Source: Desulfurococcaceae archaeon (GTDB lineage: Archaea; Thermoproteota; Thermoprotei_A; Sulfolobales; Desulfurococcaceae). Taken from it: DNA of 64,000 nucleotides. The notes beneath the pieces are model-generated. The model made no database searches. It worked only from the letters and a program-made list of their open reading frames with translations, and was not told the DNA's origin. The position numbers were made by a program, and so were the translations under genes. Location: contig JAJHQS010000002.1 in the NCBI GenBank assembly GCA_020833225.1, forward strand, positions 1 to 64,000, read 5' to 3'. Below, piece after piece: positions 51,870 through 61,383 of the stretch. Every line of letters begins with the position of its first letter. Within the stretch, counting starts at the first letter, position 1.

Positions 51870-54463
51870 ATAATACACGCTTACATGGGGGAGTAGAACA
51901 CATAGATCTAACTTTACCATTTAAAGGAAACTTCGATAAGATTATAAATACACCACACTACTTGTTAGGAGTTTATTATGATGGTAAACTAGGTAGAGCT
52001 GTACTTGTTTTTCTCAGCGAGAGCGGAGATAAACTTGTTAAAATAATAGACCCCACGGGGCATCACCCCTATTTTTTAACAAATGAGAGTGTTGAGAATT
52101 TAAAGGTGAAGTTGAGTTCTGATAATTTAGTGCTTGGATTTGAAGAAGTTCAAAAAATAGATCCACTCACAATGAGGAGTATTAAAGTAGTAAAGGTAGT
52201 TACAAGAGATCCACTAGCTGTTAAAAAATTGAGAAATAAAGTTGAAACAGCATGGGAGGCTAAGATAAAGTATCATGCTAACTACATATTTGACCTTGGA
52301 CTAATACCAGGTATGAAATACGTCATTACTAGTAGTAATGGGGTTTTCAAGATCTCTATTGTAGAGCCCTCTATACCGGAATCAACACTAAAATCTATTG
52401 AGAAGCTATTTGAAAAAGAACCTGAAGAGGTAAAGAGTACTGCAAGACTATTTGCAGCACTCTTTGAAGAACCACCTCCATCTGCACTCAGAGTTTCACT
52501 AGATGTAGAGGTGTATACTCCAATTAAGGGGAGAATTCCTAGCCCTAAGCTTGCAGAATACCCTGTTATAAGTGTGAGTATAGTTGATAATAAAGGCTTT
52601 AAAAAAGTCTTTATACTATCTCGCCCATTTAAAAACAAGTTTACTTACGCATTAAACCCGAGGGAGTATCCTGTAGACGCAGAGATAGAAATATATGATT
52701 CCGAGGAGGCTCTTATACTAGAGGTTTATAAGACTATTTCAAAGTATCCTATAGTGTTAACTTATAATGGTGATAACTTCGACCTACTCTATTTATACGT
52801 GAGATCTCTTAAACTCGGAATACCTAGGTCCATGATCCCTATTCAAATAAGGGAAGGTATGTTGGGATTAGAGACTAGTATACACCTAGATCTCTACAAG
52901 TTCTTTTCAAATAGGGCGGTGAAGAACTATGCTTTTGGAGGTAAATACCAGGAAAATAGGCTTGACGCTGTAGCCGACGCGTTACTGGGAATGGCTAAAA
53001 TAGGCTTTGAAGAGACTATTAGCGTGATTTCTGCTGGACTTTTAGCTGCTTATAACTTGAGAGATGCTGAGATAACGATGAAATTAACTACTTTCAGCGA
53101 TGAGCTTGTATGGAAGTTAATAGTTCTCTTAGCTCGTATTTCTAAGACTAGTTTTGAAGAGGTTTGTAGAAAACAAATTTCGAGCTGGATACAAAATCTA
53201 TTCTTCTGGGAACATAGGAGGAGAGGTTATTTAATACCAAATAAAGAAGATATAGCTAATCGCGTGAGATCCTCTACTAAAGCTGTTATTGAGGGTAAGA
53301 AGTATGCTGGAGCACTCGTCATAGAGCCTCCTAAAGGAGTGTTCTTTAACGTGGCGGTTTTAGATATAGCATCACTATATCCGAGTATTATAAAGAACTA
53401 TAATCTCAGCTATGAGACTGTAGATATGGATTGGTGTAGTAGGAAAGTTAGTGTCCGCGATGAGACTGGTGTTGAAATACATAAAGTGTGTACTGATAAA
53501 ATTGGTTTAACAGCATTACTCACAGGTATATTAAGAGACTTTAGAGTTGGAATTTATAAGAAGCGTGTAAAAGATAAGACATTAACACCTGAGCAGAGAG
53601 TCTGGTATGATGTAGTACAGAGAGCACTTAAAGTCTTTATAAATGCTAGTTATGGTGTTTTTGGAGATGAAAAATTTGCGTTATACTCACCAGCTGTAGC
53701 TGAGAGTGTAACTGCTCTTGGTAGAGTTGCTTTTAAACACATTGTCTGTAAAGCGTCAGAAATGGGTGTAAAGCCATTGTATGGTGATACAGACTCTATT
53801 TTTATATGGGCTTATAGTAGAGAACACCTCGAACTACTACAACAGTGGACTCAGCAAACTCTAGGTTTAGATATAGAGTTAGATAAAGAATTCACGTTTA
53901 CAGTGTTTACTGGGTTGAAAAAGAATTATCTTGGAAGAACTACTAGTGGTGAAATAGAGATTAAAGGCCTTATGGTGAAGAAGAGAAATACGCCAGAGTT
54001 TATAAAAGACCTCTTTAACGCGATAAATGATAGGCTTTCAAAAATAGAGTCTCCTACAGATTTCTCAGAGTTTATTGAGTGGCTTGAGAAGACATTGAAG
54101 TATTATTATGTTGGTTTAAAGCGTAAAGAGATCACGCTAGATCAGTTGAGTATTAAAACAACGTTGTCTAAAGATCCATCAGCATATACTAAAAGTCAAC
54201 CATTCCACGTTAAAGCAGCATTACAGCTTAGAAGTCATGGTGTTGATGTTCACGAGGGTGATGTAGTACTTGTAGTTATAGTTAAAGGTGGTGGCGGCTA
54301 TAAGCCTACACAATTAGCTAGGCAACATGAAGTAGATTCTGAAAAATACATTGAGAGGCTTAAATCAAGCCTAGAACAACTCTTATCAGCTATTGGTGTA
54401 GAGTGGGAGAGTATAATTGGGGGTGCTAGTTTAAGAAAATTTAGTATTTCTCATTCTTCTTAA
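51866..54463 (+). CDS. polB1: Family B DNA polymerase, crenarchaeal PolB1 type
   Basis: 865 residues. Exonuclease motifs are intact: D213-V-E215 (Exo I), TYNGDNFD (Exo II), YNLRDAE (Exo III). Polymerase motif A D500-x2-SLYPSI, motif B VQRALKVFINASYGVFG and motif C YGDTDS (residues 639-644) are present. The KYAGALVIEPPKGVFF lead into motif A is PolB1-like, so this is probably the main replicase. Small PolB1-associated subunits are not in the window. Confidence 0.93.
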   Translation: MNNTRLHGGVEHIDLTLPFKGNFDKIINTPHYLLGVYYDGKLGRAVLVFLSESGDKLVKIIDPTGHHPYFLTNESVENLKVKLSSDNLVLGFEEVQKIDPLTMRSIKVVKVVTRDPLAVKKLRNKVETAWEAKIKYHANYIFDLGLIPGMKYVITSSNGVFKISIVEPSIPESTLKSIEKLFEKEPEEVKSTARLFAALFEEPPPSALRVSLDVEVYTPIKGRIPSPKLAEYPVISVSIVDNKGFKKVFILSRPFKNKFTYALNPREYPVDAEIEIYDSEEALILEVYKTISKYPIVLTYNGDNFDLLYLYVRSLKLGIPRSMIPIQIREGMLGLETSIHLDLYKFFSNRAVKNYAFGGKYQENRLDAVADALLGMAKIGFEETISVISAGLLAAYNLRDAEITMKLTTFSDELVWKLIVLLARISKTSFEEVCRKQISSWIQNLFFWEHRRRGYLIPNKEDIANRVRSSTKAVIEGKKYAGALVIEPPKGVFFNVAVLDIASLYPSIIKNYNLSYETVDMDWCSRKVSVRDETGVEIHKVCTDKIGLTALLTGILRDFRVGIYKKRVKDKTLTPEQRVWYDVVQRALKVFINASYGVFGDEKFALYSPAVAESVTALGRVAFKHIVCKASEMGVKPLYGDTDSIFIWAYSREHLELLQQWTQQTLGLDIELDKEFTFTVFTGLKKNYLGRTTSGEIEIKGLMVKKRNTPEFIKDLFNAINDRLSKIESPTDFSEFIEWLEKTLKYYYVGLKRKEITLDQLSIKTTLSKDPSAYTKSQPFHVKAALQLRSHGVDVHEGDVVLVVIVKGGGGYKPTQLARQHEVDSEKYIERLKSSLEQLLSAIGVEWESIIGGASLRKFSISHSS

Positions 54464-54541
54464 ACTCCTAGGTGAAGTTTAGAGATATATGAGTATATAT
54501 TACAGGCTTTAGTAATTTCGCTTAAGGAGAGGTCGAAAAAC

Positions 54542-55333
54542 GTGTTAGCTCTCTGGACTATTGTATTAATTATCATAGTGTTACTCATTGTTATACCATT
54601 ATTAGCTTCAGCTATAAAGATTGTTAAAGAGTATGAGAGGTTAGTTGTATTTAGACTTGGCAGACTTAGGGGTGCAATTGGCCCTGGACTAGTTATAATA
54701 ATACCTTTTATTGATACTGTTGCTAAAGTCGACTTGAGAACTATAACTGTTGATGTGCCTAAACAGGAGGTTATAACGAGAGATAATGTTAGTGTGACTG
54801 TTGATGCAGTAATATATTATAGGGTTGTTGATCCAATAGCTGCTGTTACACGTGTAGCTAATTATCACTACGCAGTGAGTTTACTAGGACAAACTGTTCT
54901 AAGAGATGTTCTCGGACAGGCTGAATTAGATGATTTATTACAGAGGAGAGAAGAGCTCAATAAGAGGCTTTCAGCTATACTAGATGAAATGGCTATGCCA
55001 TGGGGTATTAAAGTTACAGCTGTAACAATTAAAGCTGTTGAGTTACCTGAAGAAATGACTAGAGCTATGGCTAAACAAGCTGAAGCTGAGAGGTGGAGGA
55101 GAGCTCGTGTTATTGAAGCTGAGGGTGAGAGACAGGCATCACTAATACTTAGCGAGGCCGCGAAAATGTATGAAGATCACCCCGTGGCTTTAAGGCTACG
55201 TGAATTACAAACTCTCATTGAGATTGCCAGAGAGAAGTCTCTTGTAGTTGTAACAGAGACGGGTGGTGTTATAGGTAAGCTTGTAGGTGTTGAGAGGGCT
55301 CTTCGTGAGCAGGAAAAGAGACTTGGTGGTTAA
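54542..55333 (+). CDS. Stomatin/prohibitin-like (SPFH) protein, slipin
   Basis: 263 residues. N-terminal membrane helix (about 3-25), then the SPFH domain: EYERLVVFRLGRLRGAIGPGLVIIIPFIDTVAKVDLRT, ITRDNVSVTVDAVIYYRV, followed by a coiled coil (MAKQAEAERWRRARVIEAEGERQASLILSEAAKMY). It forms oligomeric membrane scaffolds. It precedes the NfeD protease gene by 2 bp, the conserved slipin-NfeD operon in which the protease cleaves stomatin. Confidence 0.94.
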   Translation: MLALWTIVLIIIVLLIVIPLLASAIKIVKEYERLVVFRLGRLRGAIGPGLVIIIPFIDTVAKVDLRTITVDVPKQEVITRDNVSVTVDAVIYYRVVDPIAAVTRVANYHYAVSLLGQTVLRDVLGQAELDDLLQRREELNKRLSAILDEMAMPWGIKVTAVTIKAVELPEEMTRAMAKQAEAERWRRARVIEAEGERQASLILSEAAKMYEDHPVALRLRELQTLIEIAREKSLVVVTETGGVIGKLVGVERALREQEKRLGG

Positions 55334-55335
55334 AT

Positions 55336-56673
55336 TTGAATACTCGTAGAGTATTTTTCACTATTATCTTTTTCACCATACTCTCCTCTGCTTTTCACCT
55401 TATTTCCTCTACAGCTATGAGTTCACCTGAGAAGAGCTATAAAGAGGCCTTATTAGTCGAGATTACTCCCCCATGGGATACTATAGATAGTGGTGTAGCT
55501 GAGTGTCTTGTAGATGCTGTTAAGACAGCTGAAGAGCGTGGTGTTGCATTAATATATAAAGTGGAGTCTTATGGTGGATATTTAGATGCAGGATTTACTA
55601 TTGGTGATGCTATCTATGATGCTAAAGTTGCTACTGTCGCCTATGTTGAGAACAAGGCTTTAAGTGCTGGTACATTGATAATAATTCCAGCGGATATTGT
55701 TGCAGCTAAGAGAGGCTCTATTATTGGAGCTATGCAGCCTGTTATTGTAAACCCTGTTACAGGCGAAGTGACTTTTATCAATGAATCTAAGATTATTGAG
55801 CCTATACTTAGAAAAGCAGAGGTTTATGCTGAGCGTGCTGGGAGAAATAAGACTCTTATAGGAGAGTTTATACTTCAAGCGCGAGCAGTAGATTCTAAAA
55901 CAGCTGTTGAAAGTGGAGTTGTAGATTTAGAGGTAAATGACTATAGTGAGCTATTGCAAATATTGAGTAATTACACTATTACTAGGGGTGGAGTTAGTTA
56001 TAAGTTAGAGATTAGTAGAGTTGAAGTTTTTGCTTGTAGTTTAAGGTCTAGGATGTGGTCGATTCTCTCAAATGCATATCTAGCTAACATATTAGTATCT
56101 ATTGGAATTCTGGGAACGATATTTGCACTAGTTTCTGGTAAACTAGCTGTTCTCCCATTAACTTTTATGTTAATACTACTTGGACTTATAAGTACTGGTT
56201 TAAATCCAAATATAGTTTCACTACTCTTAATAATGCTAGGAGCAGTATTATTAGCAGTTGAGCTCTTTATATTGCCTGGATTTGGAATTGTCGGTATTAG
56301 TGGCATAATTTTATTAACACTGGGTTTTGCACTATTACCAATGTATATTCCAATAGGAGCATTACCAACAGAAGAATACATAGCGGCTATTAGGGCATTT
56401 ATAATAGGTGTAGGCGTCACACTCGGAGGGTTTTTCGGATTTGTGATTTTCAAGATCGCTGAGGCTAAGAGGAAAAAGCCTATTGAATACACGCCTAGGG
56501 GTAAAGTAGCAGTTGTCATAGAGGATATAAAGCCTGGAGCTCTTGGTTTTGTTAAACTTGAAGGAGAGATCTGGAGAGCTACTTCTACAGAGGAGATCAG
56601 GGTTGGTGAAGAAGTCATTGTCTTAGAAATGCGTAGTGATGGAGTATTAATTGTCAAGAAGAAGACTAGTTAA
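55336..56673 (+). CDS. nfeD: NfeD membrane-bound serine protease
   Basis: 445 residues. Signal helix, ClpP-like protease domain (about 38-215) with ALSAGT carrying the probable nucleophile Ser and a downstream Lys in the RGSIIGAMQPV region, then four to five membrane helices (about 245-375) and a C-terminal OB-type NfeD domain (GKVAVVIEDIKPGALGFVKLEGEIW). TTG start. Full-length long-form NfeD. Confidence 0.92.
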   Translation: MNTRRVFFTIIFFTILSSAFHLISSTAMSSPEKSYKEALLVEITPPWDTIDSGVAECLVDAVKTAEERGVALIYKVESYGGYLDAGFTIGDAIYDAKVATVAYVENKALSAGTLIIIPADIVAAKRGSIIGAMQPVIVNPVTGEVTFINESKIIEPILRKAEVYAERAGRNKTLIGEFILQARAVDSKTAVESGVVDLEVNDYSELLQILSNYTITRGGVSYKLEISRVEVFACSLRSRMWSILSNAYLANILVSIGILGTIFALVSGKLAVLPLTFMLILLGLISTGLNPNIVSLLLIMLGAVLLAVELFILPGFGIVGISGIILLTLGFALLPMYIPIGALPTEEYIAAIRAFIIGVGVTLGGFFGFVIFKIAEAKRKKPIEYTPRGKVAVVIEDIKPGALGFVKLEGEIWRATSTEEIRVGEEVIVLEMRSDGVLIVKKKTS

Positions 56674-56677
56674 AAAA

Positions 56678-57538
56678 TTAGGGGTAGAGAACACCTATTT
56701 TTAATAAGCCATCTATAAATCTCCCAGATACGAGTCTAGTTATTACTCCCCTCTCTCTTAATCTTTCATCAATATTGTTCACGTAGTCTTCTAATCTATA
56801 CACGTTAGATGCTACTATGAAATTCACGTTTAATCCAAAACTCGGCACCCAGAACCAGTATTCTGAGATATATTTAAATGAGCTCTTCACACTGCTGAGA
56901 ACCCATTTATATTCATCTGGGTAAAAGTAGCTACTACCAGCTTGTGTTACAACAACACCGTCGTCTCTAAGTATTCTTCTTATTTCTCTGAAAGCCTCTG
57001 GACTATAAAGTGGCTTAGCTATTTCACTAGCATAGGGGTCTGTTAAATCCATGATAACTACGTCGAAGTAGTTGTTGGGTGCTTGTTTAACGTAGTCTTT
57101 ACCGTCCATTATTATTACTCTAACCCTTGGATCGCTGAAACTACCTTTATGCATGTGTTCTAGATACTTCTTTGAGAACTCTACTACCACTGGATCTATA
57201 TCAATCATAATGGCTTCTCTCACAGTGGTGTGTTTTAATACCTCTCTCAGCGTGGCTCCTTCTCCTCCACCCAATATTAATACTTTCTCTGGGTGTGGGT
57301 GTAGACACATTGCTGGGTGTACTAGGAGCTCATGATACATATATTCGTCTTTCTCAGTACTTTGTATAAATTTATCTAGTATTAGTGAGCGCCCAAACCC
57401 CTCAATATCTGCGAGGACTATTTCTTGGTATGGTGATTTTTCTAGAGCGTAGACTCTATTTACTTTGAGAAGTAACCTTAGATATCTGCCGGCGGGTTCA
57501 ACTATATATACGCCTTCAAACTCCTCGCGAGTAGACAC
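56678..57538 (-). CDS. speE: Aminopropyltransferase (spermidine synthase family)
   Basis: 286 residues. LILGGGEGATLREVLKH (about 87-103) is the decarboxy-SAM site, IDIDPVVVEFSKKYL and MDGKDYV follow, and the gatekeeper loop MDLTDPYASEIAKPLYS carries the catalytic Asp. It adds aminopropyl groups to putrescine, agmatine or cadaverine; archaeal enzymes are often broad and can prefer agmatine. The GTG start overlaps the deoC stop, so the two are co-transcribed. It could use agmatine from the SpeA encoded at 8105. Confidence 0.9.
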   Translation of the reverse strand: MSTREEFEGVYIVEPAGRYLRLLLKVNRVYALEKSPYQEIVLADIEGFGRSLILDKFIQSTEKDEYMYHELLVHPAMCLHPHPEKVLILGGGEGATLREVLKHTTVREAIMIDIDPVVVEFSKKYLEHMHKGSFSDPRVRVIIMDGKDYVKQAPNNYFDVVIMDLTDPYASEIAKPLYSPEAFREIRRILRDDGVVVTQAGSSYFYPDEYKWVLSSVKSSFKYISEYWFWVPSFGLNVNFIVASNVYRLEDYVNNIDERLRERGVITRLVSGRFIDGLLKIGVLYP

Positions 57539-58260
57539 TACTCTTCACCTTTTAATTTTAAAAACTCTTCTATTATTTTATCTCCACTACTAGTACCTAT
57601 TCTACTAGCACCAGCAGCTATTAGTGTTAAAGCGTCTAAGGCGTGTCTTATCCCGCCAGAAGCTTTAACTAAAACTCTCCCCCTACTAGCCTTATATAGT
57701 AGTGAAACATCGTGTATTGTAGCAATTGAGCCTAGAAAACCTGTACAAGTCTTCACGTAATCCCCCTTAGCCTCAACTACTATGTCTACGGCTCTCACTT
57801 TTTCTTCATCTGTGAGTAGGCCTGTCTCAATAATGACTTTAACAACTCTCACACCCCTGCTCTTAGCGGCTTCAACAACACTAATTATATCGTGCTTAAC
57901 GAAGTCGAAGTCTCTAGATTTAAAAGCATTAATATTCATTACCATATCTACTTCACTAACGCCAAGTTCACCGGCCTCTATAGCCTCAATTACTTTAACC
58001 CTAGTTGACGTATTACCTAGTGGAAAACCCACTACAACACCAAGCTTAATACTTCTACCAGCAATTTCCCTAGTCTTCTCTACAAGGGAGAGTGGGATCA
58101 CTAGGAGTGCAAATCCATACTTCTTTACATCATCAATATACTTCTCTAATAGCTTGTAGTCAGCATCAGGCTTTAATAACGTATGGTCTATTTTTTCAGC
58201 CAGCTCTCTAGGAGAAGTCTTATATATTAATTCTTCTATTAATTCCACAAATAACACCAT
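57538..58260 (-). CDS. deoC: Deoxyribose-phosphate aldolase
   Basis: 240 residues, TIM barrel. EKIDHTLLKPDA at the N terminus, VVGFPLGNTSTRVKVIEA, EVDMVMNI and the Schiff-base lysine in VKASGGIR near residue 200, with a second catalytic Lys in VKVIIETGLL. It cleaves or forms deoxyribose 5-phosphate. It lies upstream of and coupled with the aminopropyltransferase; no functional link is known. Confidence 0.95.
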   Translation of the reverse strand: MVLFVELIEELIYKTSPRELAEKIDHTLLKPDADYKLLEKYIDDVKKYGFALLVIPLSLVEKTREIAGRSIKLGVVVGFPLGNTSTRVKVIEAIEAGELGVSEVDMVMNINAFKSRDFDFVKHDIISVVEAAKSRGVRVVKVIIETGLLTDEEKVRAVDIVVEAKGDYVKTCTGFLGSIATIHDVSLLYKASRGRVLVKASGGIRHALDALTLIAAGASRIGTSSGDKIIEEFLKLKGEE

Positions 58261-58303
58261 AGGTGTTTTTAAGGAAAAAATAAGTTAAAAAAGAGAAAAC
58301 CTC

Positions 58304-58726
58304 CTACTTTTTCTTTAACTTCTCAGCGTATTCTTCAGGCTTTAGTAAAGTCTCATATTCATTAATACTTGTGGGTTCAATTACTACTATCCAGCCGGCG
58401 CCATATGGATCTTTATTTAAGAGTTCAGGGCTTTTTTCTAATTCCTTATTAACACTTATTATTTTACCTGATATTGGTGCATAATATGGTGATGTAGCCT
58501 TAACTGAGTCTATAACACCAATCTCTTCACCTTTTTTAACAATTCTACCGATCTCTGGTAGTTCTACTGCTACTATATCTTTGAGTTCTTTTTGAGCATA
58601 ATCAGTTATTCCAACTCGGATAACACCACTACTTTCCAGTAAAGCCCATTCATCGCTTTCTGTATATCTCCTATCTGTTGCTACAAGATATGTTTTTCCC
58701 TTCGCTTTAACTTCAATTAAACTCAT
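58304..58726 (-). CDS. gcvH: Glycine cleavage system H protein
   Basis: About 140 residues. The lipoyl-domain fold with the lipoylation site GVIDSVKATSPYYAPISG (the Lys is residue 79 counting from the upstream in-frame start at 58735), GITDYAQKELKDIVAVELPEIG, and NKDPYGAGWIVVI at the end. It shuttles the aminomethyl group between P, T and L proteins. ATG 58726 is chosen because GAGGTG lies 6 nt before it. Confidence 0.96.
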   Translation of the reverse strand: MSLIEVKAKGKTYLVATDRRYTESDEWALLESSGVIRVGITDYAQKELKDIVAVELPEIGRIVKKGEEIGVIDSVKATSPYYAPISGKIISVNKELEKSPELLNKDPYGAGWIVVIEPTSINEYETLLKPEEYAEKLKKK

Positions 58727-58769
58727 AATGACCACCTCTTTAACTTCTTATCTACTCGTACTAGAAAAA

Positions 58770-60113
58770 TTATACTTCAGCGTGGAGCATTATTTTTAAT
58801 AGTTTTATTTCATCCTCCCGCGTTATTTTAAATCCATAGTGTACTTCTTGAATAAATTCTTTTCTAAACTCTATTACTTTTTGTCTTACTTCGGCAGGAT
58901 CTTTTCTATCAATTAACACCATCTTCATAAATCTAGCAATTTCCTCCATTTCATCTCTCCTCATACCCCACCTAGTTACTTCTTGAGTACATATTCTAAG
59001 TCCACTCGGATCTCTAGCTTCTTCAGGCTTATCACGTGGCAAAATACTCTTATCTACTATAATATTGGCTTCTCTTAATAGTGTAGCACACTTAGTACTT
59101 CTACCAAGTTGTGAGACATCTACTGCTACTTGATGACTACTCGTGTAACCCACGTGTTCAAGTACTACTTTAAAGCCTTCAGATGCAAGGGCTTCTGCTA
59201 GTGTCTTAGCGTTTTTAACTACTTGTACAGCATAATCTCTACCCCAAATTTTCATTTCAACAGCTGTTATGCCAATAGCTATTAATCTATGTAAATAATA
59301 ACTTGGAGTAAATAGTGGAATTACATTACTTACCTCCTCATAATCTCTCTCATTAACTACAGCTATAAGTCCCCCTTGAGGACCTGGAAAAGTTCTATGT
59401 GTAGAAGCTGTAATAACATCTGCTCCTAGTTTAAGTGGATTCTCCCAAACACCCCCTATAATTAAACCCAATACGTGTGCAACATCATGTAAGACTTTAG
59501 CTCCAATAGTATGTGCTATCTCAGCAAGCTCTTTATTTGGATGTGGAAAAAGATAGAGTGAGCTTCCAAGCATAATTATTCTTGGTTTAACCTCTTCAAT
59601 TAACTTAATAGCCTTATCTACATCAATATTCCAGTCTTCTATGTTAAGAGGTAATTCGATCTTTCCTACACCAAGAGCTTCTAGTATACTATACTTATTG
59701 CGACTAAAGCCTATTCCAGCTTGTAAAGGAGCCACGACAACCCTATCACCAGGTTTTGTAAAAGCCTTGAGTACTGAGACATTAGCTACTATATCATTAA
59801 TAGGTCTCAAATCCACGTAAGATGTCTCTAAGAAATCCCCCATGAATCTATGTACTTTTTCTTCTAAAACACCGAGATATTTTAAACCCCAATAAGATCT
59901 CTCATTTGACTTATCCCCCATATACATGTCTATTGAATTACCAAGGTATGTTAGTATTGCTAGTGGTGACAATACATTTTCATCAGCACTCATGTTTAAA
60001 CAGTAACGTTTTCTCCATAAAGTGTAGTTTACTGAGAGGTCAAATATCTCTCTTAAATCAGGGTATAATTGTAATAGTGCATCTAAACCTGGAGATTCAC
60101 CAAACTCATACAA
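58770..60113 (-). CDS. glyA: Serine hydroxymethyltransferase homologue with Arg at the PLP-lysine position
   Basis: 447 residues, SHMT family. Many conserved parts are present: LSPLAILTYLGNSIDMY, VAPLQAGIGFSRNKYSI, LGSSLYLFPHP, VLHDVAHVLGLIIGGVWENPL. The PLP lysine motif THK(T) reads ASTHRTFPGPQGG: codon 240 at 59394-59396 is AGA (Arg) instead of AAA/AAG. This lysine makes the internal aldimine in characterised SHMTs. The open frame is otherwise intact, so either the enzyme has an altered mechanism, it is no longer an SHMT, or there is a strain mutation or sequencing error. It sits between gcvH and gcvT. Confidence 0.88.
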   Translation of the reverse strand: MYEFGESPGLDALLQLYPDLREIFDLSVNYTLWRKRYCLNMSADENVLSPLAILTYLGNSIDMYMGDKSNERSYWGLKYLGVLEEKVHRFMGDFLETSYVDLRPINDIVANVSVLKAFTKPGDRVVVAPLQAGIGFSRNKYSILEALGVGKIELPLNIEDWNIDVDKAIKLIEEVKPRIIMLGSSLYLFPHPNKELAEIAHTIGAKVLHDVAHVLGLIIGGVWENPLKLGADVITASTHRTFPGPQGGLIAVVNERDYEEVSNVIPLFTPSYYLHRLIAIGITAVEMKIWGRDYAVQVVKNAKTLAEALASEGFKVVLEHVGYTSSHQVAVDVSQLGRSTKCATLLREANIIVDKSILPRDKPEEARDPSGLRICTQEVTRWGMRRDEMEEIARFMKMVLIDRKDPAEVRQKVIEFRKEFIQEVHYGFKITREDEIKLLKIMLHAEV

Positions 60114-60186
60114 GTATACTCCACCAATTATACTTAGAGAGTAGAGTGTAAAAGATGTATTTTTAACTAGTATACATTAAGGTCCA

Positions 60187-61314
60187 CTATTTCTTGATAA
60201 AGGGGAAATCAACGATTTTAGCTAGATATCTTTTACCTCTAATATCAACTTCAACTTCTTCACCTAGTATAGCGTATTTTGAATCTATATATGCCATGGC
60301 TATTCCTCTATTAAGTACCGGTGAATAACAACCGCTTGTAACCCACCCTATATAAACGTCTTCTACATATACACTACTATCTTTCCTCGGAAATAATCTA
60401 CCAGCATCTCTACTGATCTTTAATCCTACTCTAATCCACTTAACACCTTCACGTCTACATGTCCTCAAAGCTTCTTCTCCAATAAAACCCCTCTTCCCCC
60501 ACGATATAGCACTCATACCATATCTTAAACTAACTGCACAGGGGAATTTAGATGGATCTTCTCCATACTCGTGATCTCCTAGTACAAATCCCATTTCAAT
60601 TCTCAACGTGTCACGTGCTATTAGACCTGCTGGTTTAATACCCTTAGAGAGCATGACCTCGAGAAGTCTCTTAATTTCGCCGTGTTCACCCCAGATCTCG
60701 AAGCCATCTTCACCAGTCCACCCACTCCTACTAATAAGATATATCTTCACACCTGCTATTTCTTCATTTAGCCTAAATTCTAATGGTTTTAAGTCAACAG
60801 CCCATTTAGCTCCAAGATCATCAAGGATTTCTATTGATCTAGGTCCTTGAATAGCTAACATAGAGTACTTCTCCGTTAGATCATATATTTCGACTTTAAA
60901 TTTTCTCTCTTCAATTATGTGCTTAAAGTACTTAAGCATCTTCTCTCTAGCTAGAGCATTTAATACAAGTAACCAATCTTCATCACTAATCTTATAGAGC
61001 ATTTCATCATCTTTAACTCTAGCAAGCTCTGTTAAAGCTAGTGTGGGGCCACTCATAAAGCCTACTTTTACCCTTGATAAGTCTCTTGTGTAAACATATT
61101 GTATAAATGGCACTACATCAGGGCCTCTTAATAAAACTCTACCCATGTGTGAGACGTCAAAAAAACCCACACTAGTTCTAATAGTCAAGTGCTCTTCTAT
61201 AGCACTAGTATATCTCATTGGAACCTCCCAGTCACCGAAGAAGCCAGGCTCTGCTCTTAATCTCTCAATGTAAAAATCGAGTAGAGGTATACGTTTATAC
61301 AATTCATACACCAC
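60187..61314 (-). CDS. gcvT: Glycine cleavage system T protein (aminomethyltransferase)
   Basis: 375 residues. RTSVGFFDVSHMGRVLLRGPDVVPFIQYV, AIQGPRSIEILDDLG, SRSGWTGEDGFEIWG, ARDTLRIEMGFVLGDHEYGEDPSKFPC and the late domain VTSGCYSPVLNRGIAMAYI follow the GcvT order. It transfers the one-carbon unit from aminomethyl-H protein to the folate-like carrier. GTG start; divergent from gcvPA with a very short intergenic gap. Confidence 0.95.
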   Translation of the reverse strand: MVYELYKRIPLLDFYIERLRAEPGFFGDWEVPMRYTSAIEEHLTIRTSVGFFDVSHMGRVLLRGPDVVPFIQYVYTRDLSRVKVGFMSGPTLALTELARVKDDEMLYKISDEDWLLVLNALAREKMLKYFKHIIEERKFKVEIYDLTEKYSMLAIQGPRSIEILDDLGAKWAVDLKPLEFRLNEEIAGVKIYLISRSGWTGEDGFEIWGEHGEIKRLLEVMLSKGIKPAGLIARDTLRIEMGFVLGDHEYGEDPSKFPCAVSLRYGMSAISWGKRGFIGEEALRTCRREGVKWIRVGLKISRDAGRLFPRKDSSVYVEDVYIGWVTSGCYSPVLNRGIAMAYIDSKYAILGEEVEVDIRGKRYLAKIVDFPFIKK

Positions 61315-61383
61315 TTCACTCTATAAGGAGGTATGATTAAGTTTTTTACCTTGAGATTCTTTCCTTTAAACTGGTGTATTTTA

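Noticed and set aside
55998-56657. 219-codon minus-strand ORF within nfeD
   Set aside because: Antisense to a well-supported NfeD coding sequence; composition is typical of a shadow frame.
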